From positions 18,035,629-18,099,628 of the forward strand of contig JACMZG010001913.1 of the NCBI GenBank assembly GCA_018340805.1: a stretch of DNA of 64,000 nt, written 5' to 3'. The stretch is from Microvelia longipes (lineage: Eukaryota > Arthropoda > Insecta > Hemiptera > Veliidae). Each line of letters starts with the position of its first letter. Position 1 is the first letter of the stretch. A model generated the notes under the pieces. The model ran no database searches, was not told the DNA's origin, and worked only from the letters and a program-made list of their open reading frames with translations. This document shows positions 1 to 11,839 of this stretch, one piece after another. The position numbers and the translations under genes are program-made.

Positions 1-224
1 TTAAGAAATTAGAAGTAATGTCGGTTTCAAATGTATTAAATAACATGGGTTGAAGACGTCATATATTTTCCAAAAACAATCGGCTTCGACCATCTCACCA
101 ATATCTCTTCATATACTTAGTTTCGTAGTGATTCAAGAATGCCCTCCGACACCCCAATCCCCGTTCAACTCTTACTCTAATGGAAGGTATAGAAACTGAT
201 CAATTAGGCAGAATTAAAAAAAAA
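1..224. other. AT-rich start of window, nothing recognised
   Basis: No open frame, repeat or structured motif stands out on either strand. Confidence 0.4.
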
Positions 225-376
225 ACAAAGGCCTTTCCCTTTTGCCGCTTCGCGGGTCCCGCGCCTCCCTGTAGCCGCTTCGCAGCCACATAGTTGTACT
301 TTATCAGTTCGTCATGTTAGTGGTTTATTTTATATAAGTGGCATACTGCCACGATATAAGCGAATTCTCAAATCTA
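225..376 (+). repeat. Dispersed repeat, family E
   Basis: A GC-rich head with repeated CCGCTTCGC blocks is followed by an AT-rich part containing GTGGCATACTGCCACGATAT. The same tail motif recurs at 25834-25878 (plus). Head and tail recur together on the minus strand at 13557-13690. Three copies in one window point to an interspersed element of unknown class. Confidence 0.5.
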
Positions 377-493
377 GGAGCACAGCAGTGCCCACGCTAA
401 GTCTAGCGGTCATTGGTGTACCATCCTTTACAGGAACAATCTCGAGGGTATTTTCATCCCCTCGTATCTTTTTATTATAAACATTAAAGGACA

Positions 494-504
494 TTATATA
501 TGTA

Positions 505-562
<58 letters not shown>

Positions 563-583
563 ATATATAATATATATATTATA

Positions 584-664
<81 letters not shown>
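494..664. repeat. (AT)n microsatellite
   Basis: About 170 bp of nearly pure alternating AT with a few phase slips (AATATATAAT). The alternating tract reads open in some frames, giving Tyr/Ile-rich peptides with no coding meaning. Confidence 0.97.
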
Positions 665-666
<2 letters not shown>

Positions 667-1808
667 TAGTGAGCCCCCCCCCTTTCAAAAAATCCATCCC
701 TTACCCCTCTCTCCTCCATGACCTCAACCTCATAACTTCCTTTTTTCTTCGAAAATTCGCTTAATGAAGAAAAAATACTTATTCAGACAGATAACATTGT
801 AAAAACGTTTCAAGAGGTCTTCGAAAACACACAAAAAGCGGATATTACAGGTGAAATCTTGGTTTCGAATTTTTAGTGTAAACTCTATACTTTTCTTTAT
901 ACCAATGTTAAAACTAATGAAAAATAAAAATGAAAATCCATTTATACTAATCCCTAAAGTGCATAATTATTAATTTGCATATCGACTTTGAGAAGAAGCA
1001 TAAATTGAAAACCCCCATCGAACATCCTAACTTATTATTAAACAAGAGCAATGAACTTAAAAACTATATTTATACCATCAAAGAAAACTGGAATAAAATT
1101 GCTATGGCAGACTTCGCTTAACCGAGATCACCAAAAGCAAAGAGAGACGTCAGTTTAAATTAAAACTATCTTCATATTACCTATTGACATTGGGAATAGA
1201 AAGTCAAGTCTATTCTGTAAAGCAACAACAACGTCAAAGCTTCGACAATTTGAGAAAATCAAAACATCAAAGATGTCAGATGCAAGACTTGAATTTAAAC
1301 GAGTGAGAATAGAAACCTGGAACAAGCGATCCTAAACATCGTGATTTATCTCTGTCAATGAGGAAATTGTTCAAGTCCAGGACAATTCCAACAATACCCC
1401 TTGGTAGTTTACCCAAAAATTGTTTGTTGGCATAATACACCATCTTTATTAACTAATTTTCAGATAAAAAGGTGCAATGTACCATATATATGTACCTCTT
1501 AAACGTACGTTAATGTATGTAATGCTTTACCATATATTATCTTAAAAACGCATCCATCTAAAATTAGCTGATTGTATAATAAATAAACATTCGTTTATTT
1601 ATTATCAAGTTCAACAATTATCAAGTTCAGATCCAATAGCAAGTTAACTAAAATACCATCTTAGCAAACACAATTAATTAATAACACAACAAATTGATTT
1701 TGTGTGTTAATTGTGTTATGAGTGTTAATAATTAGGCCAAGTCGTGCTGTCTGGAAAATAATATTTTTAAGCCATCAGTAATCGTCAAAATTATCATTAA
1801 CCACCATA
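665..1808. other. Non-coding AT-rich stretch
   Basis: No frame with recognisable protein content. A small imperfect palindrome near 1676-1725 (AACACAA and TTGTGTT blocks) is the only visible structure. Confidence 0.5.
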
Positions 1809-2030
1809 TGGGTAAAAGAAAAGTCTCTCTACAAAAATATTTTATTGGCAAAGCGCTTTCAACCTAGCATGAGGCCATCAGCAGTGCCTGTGCAAACAAG
1901 TCAAACAACTAAAACAAATCAATCAAATAAAACAATAAAGTAAACTATATACAAAACTAAATAAGAAAGATAGCAACAAAATAAATAAATAAATAATAAC
2001 AGAACAAAAAATACATTAACCTCCAGTTGT
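1809..2030 (-). mobile_element. 3'-end remnant of a Penelope-like element
   Basis: Read on the minus strand this has the same order as the intact PLE end at 22.1 kb: an A/T-rich 3' UTR, a hammerhead-like block (1847-1889), an AATAAA-like stretch, then TGTAGAGAGACTTTT. The matching box in the 22 kb element is TGTGGAGAGACTTTT. No coding part is attached, so this is a 5'-truncated relic. Confidence 0.65.
1847..1889 (-). ncRNA. Degenerate hammerhead ribozyme motif
   Basis: On the minus strand the order is GGCA, CTGCTGA, a helix II block GGCCTC...AGGTT, GAAA, GCGCT, T, TGCC. Helix I (GGCA/TGCC) and the GAAA box are kept. The conserved CUGANGA core reads CTGCTGA, so invariant A6 is replaced by C. 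From known hammerhead chemistry this copy should be inactive. Confidence 0.7.
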
Positions 2031-2335
2031 ATTTCAATATTAGCGTTAGTCACACAAATAAATAACCATTTATTTGCACATAATAAGTATACAATACACT
2101 TACAACAAATAACTTTAATTTACATAATAAGCGCAATGCAGCCAACAGCCGTGGACCTCTATTGAGATTAATATGTGGTCAGCATTCTTTTTTCTTTTAT
2201 TTTTTTAATTTATTAAATAACAAAAAAATATATTCATTTATGCGTTTAATCATAGAGATATTATTACTAGAGGGGCCCTGTCGGTTAAATTTTAAAACAT
2301 CAAAAAAGTAACCTGAACACCATTGAGTATTATTA
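2031..2335. other. Non-coding AT-rich stretch
   Basis: No open frame or repeat recognised. Confidence 0.4.
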
Positions 2336-2877
2336 TGACGAAATAAACATCATCATAGACATCATTAACTCGCAAAAATTACTCAGCAGAAATTTAGTAA
2401 AATAATAAAAAGCGGAAAAATAATGCGATCAGATTGAGATTTAGCACGCATGTGACTTTGTATAAGACTAACATAAGTGCTAAGTTTCATATCATTATCA
2501 GCATTAGTTCAATTTTTATTGAATGACTTGTGTACGTTTTTTAAAAAATCTTAAAAAATTGGAAAATAGTCTGATTGAGTTGAAGTTTGGTACAAGTGTA
2601 AACTATTACCTAATCAATAAGTTCACACAGTTTTGTTTCAATATGATAAGTATATCCATGATTTTTATTGGATCATGCTGTATGGGTGACCGCTGAGAAT
2701 GATACGGATGCATTTAATGTCTGAAGACGAGCATAGCGAGTCCGAAGGCATGTTGCATTATACATTTTGAGAACTGTTTTTCTAAGGACGAGCGAACGAG
2801 TTCGAAGAAGGGAGGATGAGAGTAGCGAATTTAATGTAAAGAGGAAAAGTTCCGAGGTACCTCGTACCCAATGTTTT
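2336..2877 (+). repeat. Family A dispersed repeat, 5'-truncated copy
   Basis: Matches family A from the ATGCGATCAGATTGAGATTT region through the 5S-like block (here reduced to TATGGGTGACCGCTGAGAAT at 2680-2699). It then has the GACGAGC...GCGAGTCCGAA repeats and the terminal GAGGAAAAGTTCCGAGGTAC, and ends near a T5 run. Box A of the 5S-like block is deleted. Confidence 0.8.
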
Positions 2878-2909
2878 TGTAATTCTTTAAAAAAGAATTA
2901 CAAAAATTT
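2874..2909. repeat. Perfect short hairpin
   Basis: Arms TTTTTGTAATTCTTT and AAAGAATTACAAAAA lie just past the T-run of the family A copy. Pairing is perfect with a very short loop. Confidence 0.7.
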
Positions 2910-3639
2910 ACAATTTTTAACAATTGTATTTAATTTTTTTTAACTTACTAGTTAGTCTTTTATTATTGGGTCATTTTATATTTTAAAATATAATTAATTT
3001 TATAAATCTAAGATTTATATTTAAAAAAATGTCTTCTCTCAAACAATCTTGACTTAAAAAATGTATAAACAACATTTTAATATCTAATATTAAAAGAAGG
3101 ATAAATACTATTAGGCACTGAGACGTAAATAACATGGAAATTAAAAAGAGGCGATATTTTATGCAGATAAAGTTTTTTTCATTTATAAAAGATGTTAGTC
3201 TAGAATCTCCAAGACTAACAAATTTAAAAAGAGAGAAAATTGCTTTCAACCTAAGTATCTCAGATTTATGCTATTAATTAAGGCATTGAATAAATTATAA
3301 TTAAACACCATACCACAAGTTGGTAATTTTTCAAGCGTGTAATAGCACATTAAGACGCTGAAAGTGTCTAGGAATAAATAATACTAATAATAAAAAATAA
3401 ATACTAAGAAATAAACAAATATAGGAATAACATAATTGGCTCTCATATCATGTTTATGTTTAACTATAGTGTTTCCATTAGCAAAAATCTTATTTTCACT
3501 ATGCCTTAATTCATTTTTTTTTTTTAATTTTTAACTAGTGCTTGCTATACTGGATAGAATGCTAGGATTAAGTCATACTGGACCTACTATCTCCTTGTCC
3601 CAATTCTTCAGTTTAGTTTTGCAAAGCATTTTTCATCCA
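2910..3639. other. Non-coding AT-rich stretch
   Basis: An 88-residue minus-strand frame (2983-3249) is Phe/Leu/Ile-rich with no motif. It is probably chance, given the base composition. Confidence 0.4.
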
Positions 3640-3760
3640 AGATGTCCTACATCTCTGAAGATGCCTCCCATAGTGGAAGCGAAACGCGGGATTCTTTATC
3701 TAAATTGACGCGGTCATCACCGGTTATTGTTATATTTTCATAACAATAACCGCGGAAGCC
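3640..3760 (+). mobile_element. Possible PLE 3'-end fragment with hammerhead-like core
   Basis: Contains CTGAAGA, then T, then a helix-II-like pair GCCTCC/GGAAGC with one mismatch, then GAAA at 3656-3687. This is the spacing of the other PLE ribozymes here. No complementary helix I could be found, so ribozyme identity is unproven. A perfect 13-bp hairpin (CGGTTATTGTTAT with its complement) follows at about 3719-3752. Confidence 0.35.
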
Positions 3761-4221
3761 TGCGCTATTATTCGTTAAACCAGTTTAGAGTCAATCATAG
3801 GAGGAAACTTTATTAAAATACTTAAGAAATAATTCTTATATATTCAGGTCAATGAAGCGCCTGTAAACTTGCTCTACTATAAATGGAAATAAAATTAACT
3901 ATAAATACTATAAAATTGAACTATAATTTTTCACATTTTGAATTTATTAGGTTATTATTTATTAGGATTTTGAATTCATTAGGTCAAAAATAGAAATGTT
4001 TGTAATATTTTTAATTAGAGCAACAAACTACCTCGATAAAAGGTTAATTAAGGTTAAACAGAAGTCAACATATAAACTTATGGTAATCATCAGGACCGGT
4101 ATCAGCATGAAAGACCTCAATTAAACATTTTACACAAAGTCATACTACGGATTTTTTTGTTGAGGGGTGTGTTTTAGTTACAGTATTATATCACATCACT
4201 CCACAGTTTTATTGCCATGAA
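3761..4221. other. Non-coding AT-rich stretch
   Basis: Nothing recognised apart from AT-rich sequence. Confidence 0.4.
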
Positions 4222-4750
4222 TATAATACTATATATAGAAGAAGCACTACTGATAACACGAAAGGCGGTTCACTGGTGCACTTAAGTAATGCTGCAACCC
4301 TAACAATAAACAATTTTCTAAAGAAGGTTGGCAATACTTCCGGTTGCTAAATTATTATTTTCATTTATTAATTAATGATTGATTATTCATAAAATACTAA
4401 TAAAAATATCGGTGCAGTACAATATTTAAAGCATTTTAAATTGTAGTTTAACGTATTTAGTAAAATTATATTAAAAGTAGTCCTCGTCAACTAAATGTAG
4501 ATTCGTGTATTCTGCCACCTTTTTGCCATCTAAGACCGGTTTTATTAAATACTCAGCAGGTGTTTTAAGTTTATATTTGTTCTTTACGATCTTTCTTCAT
4601 TAATAGATATTTATGACACATATTTAAAATAATGTTTAGTTGTCAGGTTGGCAGCATTACTTAAGTGCACCAGTCAACCGGCTTTCGTGTTATCAGTAGA
4701 ATTACATTTTGTGTTTACGGTCCTGTGCTCCTTCTATATATAGTATTATT
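4222..4750. mobile_element. Non-autonomous DNA transposon with long TIRs
   Basis: The left end (4222-4304) and right end (4645-4750) are inverted copies. They share ATACTATATATAGAAG at the tips, then CTGATAACACGAAAG and GGTGCACTTAAGTAATGCTG inward. The right arm has an insertion of about 30 bp. The interior is AT-rich with no transposase frame. I could not assign a superfamily because no clear target-site duplication is visible. Confidence 0.8.
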
Positions 4751-5344
4751 CTAAGCTTATAAAAATCACATGATAAATTTCACGTGATATCACAACATCA
4801 CCTGTTGTTTATCACATGTCAATTATCATGGATACATACATAAAACATGCATTCCAATTTACAAAAATACATGACATAAATAACTTTGCGAAAGTGAATA
4901 CTAGAACGTGATCTAAAACAAACGTAATAAACTCTCCTCTAGAGGTCAACATAAACACCAACATTATTCAAAATACAACAGAGTATTTATGTAGTATTCT
5001 CGTTTTACAAATGTTGATCGAATCGCTACTATTAGCATAATAATGAGGTATTTTAAGAGTTATTTTACCCTGGTCCAAACTAACATTAGTTCCTGGTAAT
5101 AAAATCTACATACGAGATACAAATCCCGCATAACTTAATCCTACATGCTACAATTTAAATTTTGTAGTATTTAAAAAATTATTATGACAATATACATTCA
5201 AACCAGACTTATTTTAACGTTTTGATTTATTCAGCATTTTCAATGAAAATTTACAAAATATGTTGCTTTAAAATTTATTTAAAAATACATTAATAAAAAC
5301 CCATACAATAGCGAAAAATAATATTAATTAAATTCGTTTGATTC
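4751..5344. other. Non-coding AT-rich stretch
   Basis: No feature recognised. Confidence 0.4.
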
Positions 5345-6085
5345 CTGACGTTTCCCATCCACTCACCGACCTCGCTCTATGCAGTTTAACTTTTATGATC
5401 AAGCAAAAAACCTAGATATACTGCCTGTATTACAACAAAACTTGTTATACCTATTTATTATATAAAGTAATAAACTTGTACCAAATTTGTATGAACTTGT
5501 ATAAAATTCATTCGATAAAAATTAAACTAATGTTGATAATGAGATGAAACTTGGCACACATGATAACAATTTTAATTCGATAAAAATTAAACTAATGTTG
5601 ATAATGAGATGAAACTTGGCACACATGATAACAATTTTAATTCGATAAAAATTAAACTAATGTTGATAATAAGATGAAACATGGCACAGATAATAACAAT
5701 TTTAATTCGATAAAAAATCGATAAAAATTAAACTAATGTTGATAATGAGATGAAACGTGGCACAGATGATGAAAATTTCAATTCGATAAAAATCGATAAA
5801 AATTAAACTAATGTTGATAATGAGATGAAACGTGGCACAGATGATGAAAATTTCAATTCGATAAAAATTAAACTAATGTTGATAATGAGATGAAACTTGG
5901 CACATATGATGATTATATCTTTGACTTTACGTACAGAATCTTAAAACAATCAAAAAATCGTTCCGTGTTATGTGAATTTTCGAAATTTTTAATGAGTCAT
6001 TATTGTAGGTTAACGACTTCATAATTTTTTCCGGATAGCACAATTAGGGCAAAAGATTGGCTTTCGTACCTAGTTTCAAAAAAAA
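5345..6085 (-). repeat. Family A copy containing a tandem array
   Basis: On the plus text it starts with a degraded 5S-like block (CCCATCCACTCACCGACCTC to GCAGTTTAACTTTTATGATC). It then runs through the TATACTTG/ACTTGTACCAAATTT region, a tandem array (5510-5915), and the downstream GAGTCATTATTGTAGGTTAA part. The array replaces what is a single segment in other copies. Confidence 0.8.
5510..5915. repeat. 65-76 bp minisatellite, 6 units
   Basis: Units begin at 5510, 5575, 5640, 5705, 5781 and 5856. Each reads ATTCGATAAAAATTAAACTA...GATGAAAC.TGGCACA. The first three periods are exactly 65 bp. The next two are 76 and 75 bp because of an extra ATCGATAAAA. The monomer is the internal segment of family A seen once near 58.9 kb and 35.7 kb. 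Confidence 0.93.
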
Positions 6086-8184
6086 AATAGTTTGGAATAA
6101 AACTGTAGAATAAAACTAACTTAATTTTAAGACTGAGTTTAAGACAAATTAGGTAGAATGAGACTACCTTAAGTTTGATACTTACTTCAGGACATATGAT
6201 TTTAAGATTAATTGAGATGACTTAGAGTCGATTAAGTTTAAGTGACAAGTAATTGTTCATATCTGTTTTCCGATAATTTTCTATCTCCCTTCTTCATCGT
6301 TACTTATAGTTTTTATCCGGCAAATATAATACAAATCTTGGGAAGTATTTATGAAAACTTTTTTGGCAAACTTAAAATAAACATTTTAAAGTTTTCCTCA
6401 AGAAAAAGGGTAAGGTAATTCCGAAAAAACGCTAAAAGTGTTACACTTGATGTATTTCAAATTTAATAAAATACCTTAGGCCTTGGTTTTTACAAGGGAA
6501 TAATTAAAAGTATGATTTTCATAGAAGCATATACCTTATACTTTTATACACACATATTGCTTTAAAAAAAAAGACGAATTCATATTCGGGCAAAATTTAG
6601 GCAAGTTTTTCCTTTCGCTCGCTTCATGAGAGAAGTATTGTGTTTTCCAATGGTTTTTATATTTTTCACTTTTAATCTAACGTAACATTTTCACGCCCAT
6701 CTAAATCAAATGTTCCATTCGTTCAAACTGTTATTTATTTCATTTTATATAAATCACCACGGTGAAGTAAAACGGTAAAAAAAACGGGTACAAAGAATTT
6801 CAATAGAGTTTACTCGACCGTTTGGATACTAAAGGGTTTTGTCAAGCGTAACAATTTACCCTGGACGTTGGTATTCTTGCAAACAAGCTTCTGGACCGAC
6901 AAGCCGTTAAATTCTGAAAATTTTCCCCCAAAGCAAACTGGTTTTTACCTAGTGTGTAGTCTAATTCTGACTCTTCTTTTTTTAACCCTCAGTGGCTTTT
7001 TTATATAACCAAGGCTTTAATTTCCATAATAACTCTCAGGAAAAAAGGAAATAACAATAAAATCTGTTAGAGGGTTAAGATAGTTGAAAAGCTCTATTTA
7101 ACTTTAAATTGTCAGCACTCTTACTTCACTTTAACTAGCTAAATTAAAAAGAAAAATAGTTTTTTTATGGACCAAGAGAATTCAAACCTGGTCATGACTG
7201 TCAAAAGTAAATAAAACCACGCGTGTACTTAAAAAAACTTAAGTTAAATGGTTCCTAAATGTTGCGTGTCGAATATTTTTTAAGGAATTATTTATTAGTT
7301 TTAGTGACATAAAAAGTAATAGAGCAGATATAAAGTTATCATTTATGGCGGTTTTAGTAATTTTTGCATCTAGGATGATATATGAGCTATTTTTGCCAGA
7401 TAGCGTACTTTATTCCTCAGCCGAATTGGCCGAAGAACCCATAAATCCAGAGGCGTAGCCGAACAAAATAAAATTAATTAATTCTTGAGGCATATACGAA
7501 GTTAATACTTGCAAATGTAGAAGATCGATTTACTCCTTAGCCAAGCAAAAAAATTGTTATCTCCAAAAGAAAAAATGCTCCATGCGAGTTTGTTTCAGTT
7601 GAAAATAAATTGTACAAACTTATAAAATGTTTAGATCCAAATCCTCCGATTTAAAAAGTTTCTTGTACAAAATTTTGTTATTGTTTTGATTTATGTAAAA
7701 AAACTGTTGACTTAAAATTTGTTTGTTGTTGTCGTAAGAAAACGTTTGGTACATATTGTTTTAGATTAAAAGTATTTTCTTTTTAAATTATTATTACCTA
7801 CAACCTTTAGTTGTCAATTTTAGAAAATAGTGATAAAAAAATTACTCTCATGAGGTTGTTCGGATGACGGAAGTGGAGGTTGGTATCCTGATTAGCTTAC
7901 TATCCCAGTAAGTTAAACCAATATGTGACCCTAAAGAACCCACCGCGAGCCGAACAGGCCCTCAATGCGGCCATTGTTCTTTAAATTTACTTAATACATA
8001 GAAAAATGTCATGTAATACAAAATAGGGATAAATCAACCGATAATACAAACCTTTTGAACGGGCAGAAGCCTAGCTAAACATTGGCCGAGGAGCGGCAAG
8101 GGCCTAAACTCCCTGTTTAGTTTTTCTTAAAGCAATTTTCAGTGTTCTTTACGCATTTCACATCATACGTACATATTTTTAATA
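6086..8184. other. Long stretch without recognised features
   Basis: AT-rich with many stops in all frames. Slightly more GC-rich patches at 7400-7460 and 7850-8110 match nothing else I recognised. Confidence 0.4.
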
Positions 8185-8651
8185 AGTTGGGAACGAGGTC
8201 CCTCGTAACTTTTCCTCATCACATCAGATTCACTACGCTCATCCTCCCTGCTTCAGACCCGCTTTGATCGTCCTCAGATAATACATGCATCCGTTTCATT
8301 CTCATCGGTGACCCATACAGCACTGACAAACTTAATTAGCACTCAATGCTAATTAAGTTTTATGATCCAACAAAAATTATAGATATACTTGTATTGAAAC
8401 GAAACTTTGTTTACTTATTTCTTACGTAAAGGTATACATTTGTACTAAATTTCAACCCAATTAAATCATTTTCTGTTTTTAAAAAACATACACAAGTCAT
8501 TCGATAAAAATTGAACCATAATGAGATGAAACCACCCAGGAGGCCATAATAACACCTGAAACGAATTATTCCGGTTTTTTTCCGGTTTCAGATTTTTGTT
8601 GCAAACACAATACTTTTCCTATATACTTACGGTATAAATGTGGAAAGTAAA
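8185..8651 (-). repeat. Family A copy, internally deleted but with both ends
   Basis: Plus text runs from the CGAGGTCCCTCGTAACTTTT end through CTACGCTCATCCTCCCTGCT and a 5S-like block (8308-8377, with a small insertion) to the opposite end, ATACTTACGGTATAAATG followed by GGAAAGTAAAAAG. The stretch that normally separates GATGAAAC from the CAGGAGGCC region is deleted. Confidence 0.8.
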
Positions 8652-9425
8652 AAGTGTGTATAAGACCAGTTTTAATATGCGATACTGTGGTCTAAAAGTT
8701 TCAGTCTTTTTGGAAAAACACAGAAAAAGGAATTTCAATGTAAAATTCTCGTTTTAAATAAAAAAACAACATATAATTGAAAGAGCAGCACATTAATTTA
8801 GCAACCAGAATTATTTTTCGTTACTTTTACGAAGGGAAGAATTTCATAAATATTACAGTAGTAACCATTAAATAAATGAATAAATAAACATAACACAAAT
8901 AAACGAAAGAAAAAAAATTGTTTTACAAACTTGTGTTACATTAAAATACTAAGAGAAACAAGAAACATGGTATAAAAGGGATTATTAGATTATCTTAACC
9001 CCAAGTAAGAAGGTATAGAGAGAAAGAAAGAGAGAGAAAATGATTTGAAAGTTTTCTTCGTTCACATTTTGGAATGGAAAAGTTCGCGTTGAATGTAATA
9101 AAAAAGTAATTTTGCTTCTTTTCCTGTCGCGTAAATAGAGGATATTTAGAATAATAAGGAATAATTAGGATTGTTAAATTTCTTGAAGTAAGCATAGAAA
9201 TTGAACATAAAAAATTGCAATTTTCAATGAAAATAAATAAAAGTTATTTTAAATTTTTATTTATTTTATTTATTAATGTAAAAAGATATTGTGCAAGTTC
9301 ACATGCAGAAAACAGACATGATTTTAATTAAAAAAATTAAATGAGCAAATTTTTTTTTAATTTTATTATTTCTATTTAAGCGTATTGCTTTTTTTTTATA
9401 AAATTAAATAATAAGGAAGCTGACA
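8652..9425. other. Non-coding AT-rich stretch
   Basis: A short purine-rich run (GAGAGAAAGAAAGAGAGAG near 9020) is the only local feature. Confidence 0.4.
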
Positions 9426-9565
9426 TGAAGGTTTAGCTAAAACCTGGCAGAGATTACTAATCACGAACACAGGGATCTTCGGCCACTCTCCGTAAAGCAG
9501 CCTTTTTGCTTCGCTCCTCGACCGCTCCACGGCGTGGCGGCTTGCTCTGAAGGTGTTCCTTCAGT
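9426..9565. other. GC-rich patch of unknown origin
   Basis: About 130 bp clearly richer in G+C than its surroundings (CTCCTCGACCGCTCCACGGC region). No long frame and no second copy recognised. Probably a repeat fragment. Confidence 0.3.
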
Positions 9566-9639
9566 ACAGGTTGTCGTTTTCAAGATTTAAAATTGTTTTT
9601 CATTACATGGCATCTCGTTGTTACGCCAGATTTAAAAAA

Positions 9640-9765
9640 GCAACAAGTATTTACGCTATTGCTCAGGTTATAAAGCATACACTGAATACTTAAGAAAAAA
9701 ATGAATCTAGATAAGCAAGAAAGCACGCATTTCAGAGAAAATTCGCCGGGCGAACTTTTAAATAA
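9640..9765 (-). repeat. Dispersed repeat, family C
   Basis: Minus-strand copy of a repeat also found at 24400-24560, 33298-33440, 37340-37450 and 52066-52200. Shared landmarks are the GCCCGGCGAATTT block, the GCGTGCTTTCTTGCTTATC block, and an AGTATT...AACCTGAGCAAT end. Confidence 0.65.
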
Positions 9766-9856
9766 ATGAAAAACACCCTACACAAAATATTTTGTTTACC
9801 GACCGAATTTTACGTTTTCCGGTGATTTAGTACGGGGAGTCTTTTGGTCACTAAAG

Positions 9857-10008
9857 GATTGGGACCATATCATACTCACTCAGACCTAAGTAGGGAGTAG
9901 GATAAAGAAGGATTGGAACCATATCATACTCACTCAGACCTAAGTAGGGAGTAGGATAAAGAAGGATTGGGACCAGATCATACTCACTCAGACCTAAGTA
10001 GGAAGAAG
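9857..10008. repeat. 54-bp tandem repeat, about 3 units
   Basis: Units start at 9857, 9911 and 9965, with a partial unit at 10009. The unit carries GGGACCATATCATACTCACT and CAGACCTAAGTAGG. Units are nearly identical, so the duplication is recent. Confidence 0.95.
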
Positions 10009-10119
10009 GATTGGGACTACATAATTCTCACTTGTTCTACTTCTCATTATACCTTCACGAGATGAACGAGATGAAAGTCATACTGATTTTGAAGTATGCT
10101 AATCGCCCGGCATCAGTTT

Positions 10120-11745
10120 TCTTTTAATTATTTATATTGCAGGTATAAAGGAAAAGCAACGTGTTTACAAATTTGAGCAATGAATAATATTCACGTCTTT
10201 TCAAGAACACAGAAGTTTTTATCTAGTCGTTAATATGTATGTATGATATCATCTTAGCTCTTCTATGTATGCTAGAAAGTTGAGAAGCATTTTACCAAAG
10301 GTACCAAAATATAAACTTCAAGTCTTGTTGATTCTCCGGAAATAATTAATGACCTCACTAACTGGTTATGGCTTAGAAAGAAAAATATTAAATTAAATAA
10401 ATTCATAAAACAAAGAAATATTATGTGATCCATTTTAATTTTAGGAAATACGTATATGAATTTAGGGATTTTATATAAGACTAACTATCGTTTAATTTTT
10501 GTTGCGTGACATGTATATATTTTTGAAAAAAAATATGAATACAAGAAATTGAGTTCTAATTTAGCATGAGTGAACTGTCTCTTATAATAAGCAACTAAGA
10601 AAGTATACAATGTTTCAATTTATTACGGATAGCATCCACGTTTTTTTACTTTTTAACGGTTCATTCCTGTTAAGCAGCATTGAGATTGGTCAGTTCATGG
10701 TTAGACGAACATGAGTAGCAAACCTAATATGATAATGATGAGAGTTGCAAACCCAATGAATTGATGATTAGAGTAACGATTCTAATGTGGCGACGACAAG
10801 AGTAGCGAATCCAATGTGTTGATGGTAAGAGTAGCTTATCCAATAAGGTGATGATGATAGAAGCGACTCTTATGTGGTGATAATAAGAGTAGCGACCATA
10901 ATGAGGTGGTGATGAGAGTAGTGATTTCAATTTGGTAATGAAGTAAATAGCCATTCCAACGTGTTGATTTTGAGAGTAGCGACCATAATGAGGTGGTGAT
11001 GAGAGTAGTGATTTCAATTTGGTAATGAAGGGAATAGCAATTCCAAAGTGTTGATTTTGAGAGTAGCGACCGTAATGAGGTGGTGATGAGAGTAGTGAAT
11101 TCAATGTGGCAATGAAGGGAATAGCCATCCCAACGTGTTGATTTTGAGAGTAGCGATCATAATGAGGTGTGATGAGAGTAGCGATTCCATGAGGTAATGA
11201 AGAGAATAACGATTCCAACGTGTTGATTTTGAGAGTAGCGATCATAATGAGATGGTGATGAGAGTAGCGAATTCCATGTGGTAATGAAGAGAATAGCGAT
11301 TCCAACGTGTTGATTTTGAGAGTAGCGATCATAATGAGGTGGTGATGAGAGTAGTGATTTCAATGTGGTAATGAAGTAAATAGCCATTCCAACGTGTTGA
11401 TTTTGAGAGTAGCGACCATAATGAGGTGGTGATGAGATTGATTCATTTGTAATGAAGGAATAGCAATTCTAACGTGTTGATTTTGAGAGTAGCGATCATA
11501 ATGAGGTGGTGATGAGAATAGCAAATTCCATGAGGTAATGAAGAGAATAACGATTCCAACGTGTTGATTTTGAGAGTAGCGATCATAATGAGATGGTGAT
11601 GAGAGTAGCGAATTCCATGTGGTAATGAAGAGAATAGCGATTCCAACGTGTTGATTTTGAGAGTACTGATTTCAAAGGGTTGATGATGAAGTAGCTAACC
11701 TAATGTGATGATGAGAGTAGCATATGTGATTAGGGAAAGGTAATG
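10120..11745 (+). repeat. Family A copy hugely expanded by an internal satellite
   Basis: A degraded 5' end is at 10120-10310 (TTGCAGGTATAAAGGAAAAG and ATGCTAGAAAGTTGAGAAGC). A 5S-like box A (TTAAGCAGCATTGAGATTGG) lies at 10671-10690. The terminal landmark (GGTAATGTTCCGAGGCACAC) is at about 11740. Between them, the segment present once in other copies (GGATGAGCGTAGCGAATCC) has become a 1-kb array. Confidence 0.7.
10720..11700. repeat. 29-bp satellite organised as an 87-bp higher-order repeat
   Basis: GTGTTGATTTTGAGAGTAG occurs at 10961, 11048, 11135, 11220, 11307, 11394, 11474, 11561 and 11648. Spacing is 87 bp with single 85 and 80 bp exceptions. Each 87-bp unit holds three related 29-bp monomers of the form GAGAGTAGCGATTCCAATGT. 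The first 200 bp are unordered monomers. Because 87 is divisible by 3, a minus-strand frame of 202 codons stays open; this is a repeat artefact, not a gene. Confidence 0.95.
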
Positions 11746-11839
11746 TTCCGAGGCACACCTTTATAAAGAAGGTATATCTTAATTAAAATAATTTTAGGAC
11801 GTTTATTATCATTCGTTTTAAGGTTTTTTTAGCCCATTT

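Noticed and set aside
2983..3249. 88-codon frame that could be a membrane peptide
   Set aside because: Phe/Leu/Ile bias follows from AT content; no motif, homologue or gene context.
5510..5915. CRISPR-like regularly spaced repeats
   Set aside because: The whole unit repeats with no unique spacers, and the genome is eukaryotic; this is a minisatellite.
10724..11646. Long minus-strand open frames (up to 202 codons)
   Set aside because: They lie wholly inside the 87-bp satellite. Frame openness follows from a repeat length divisible by 3.
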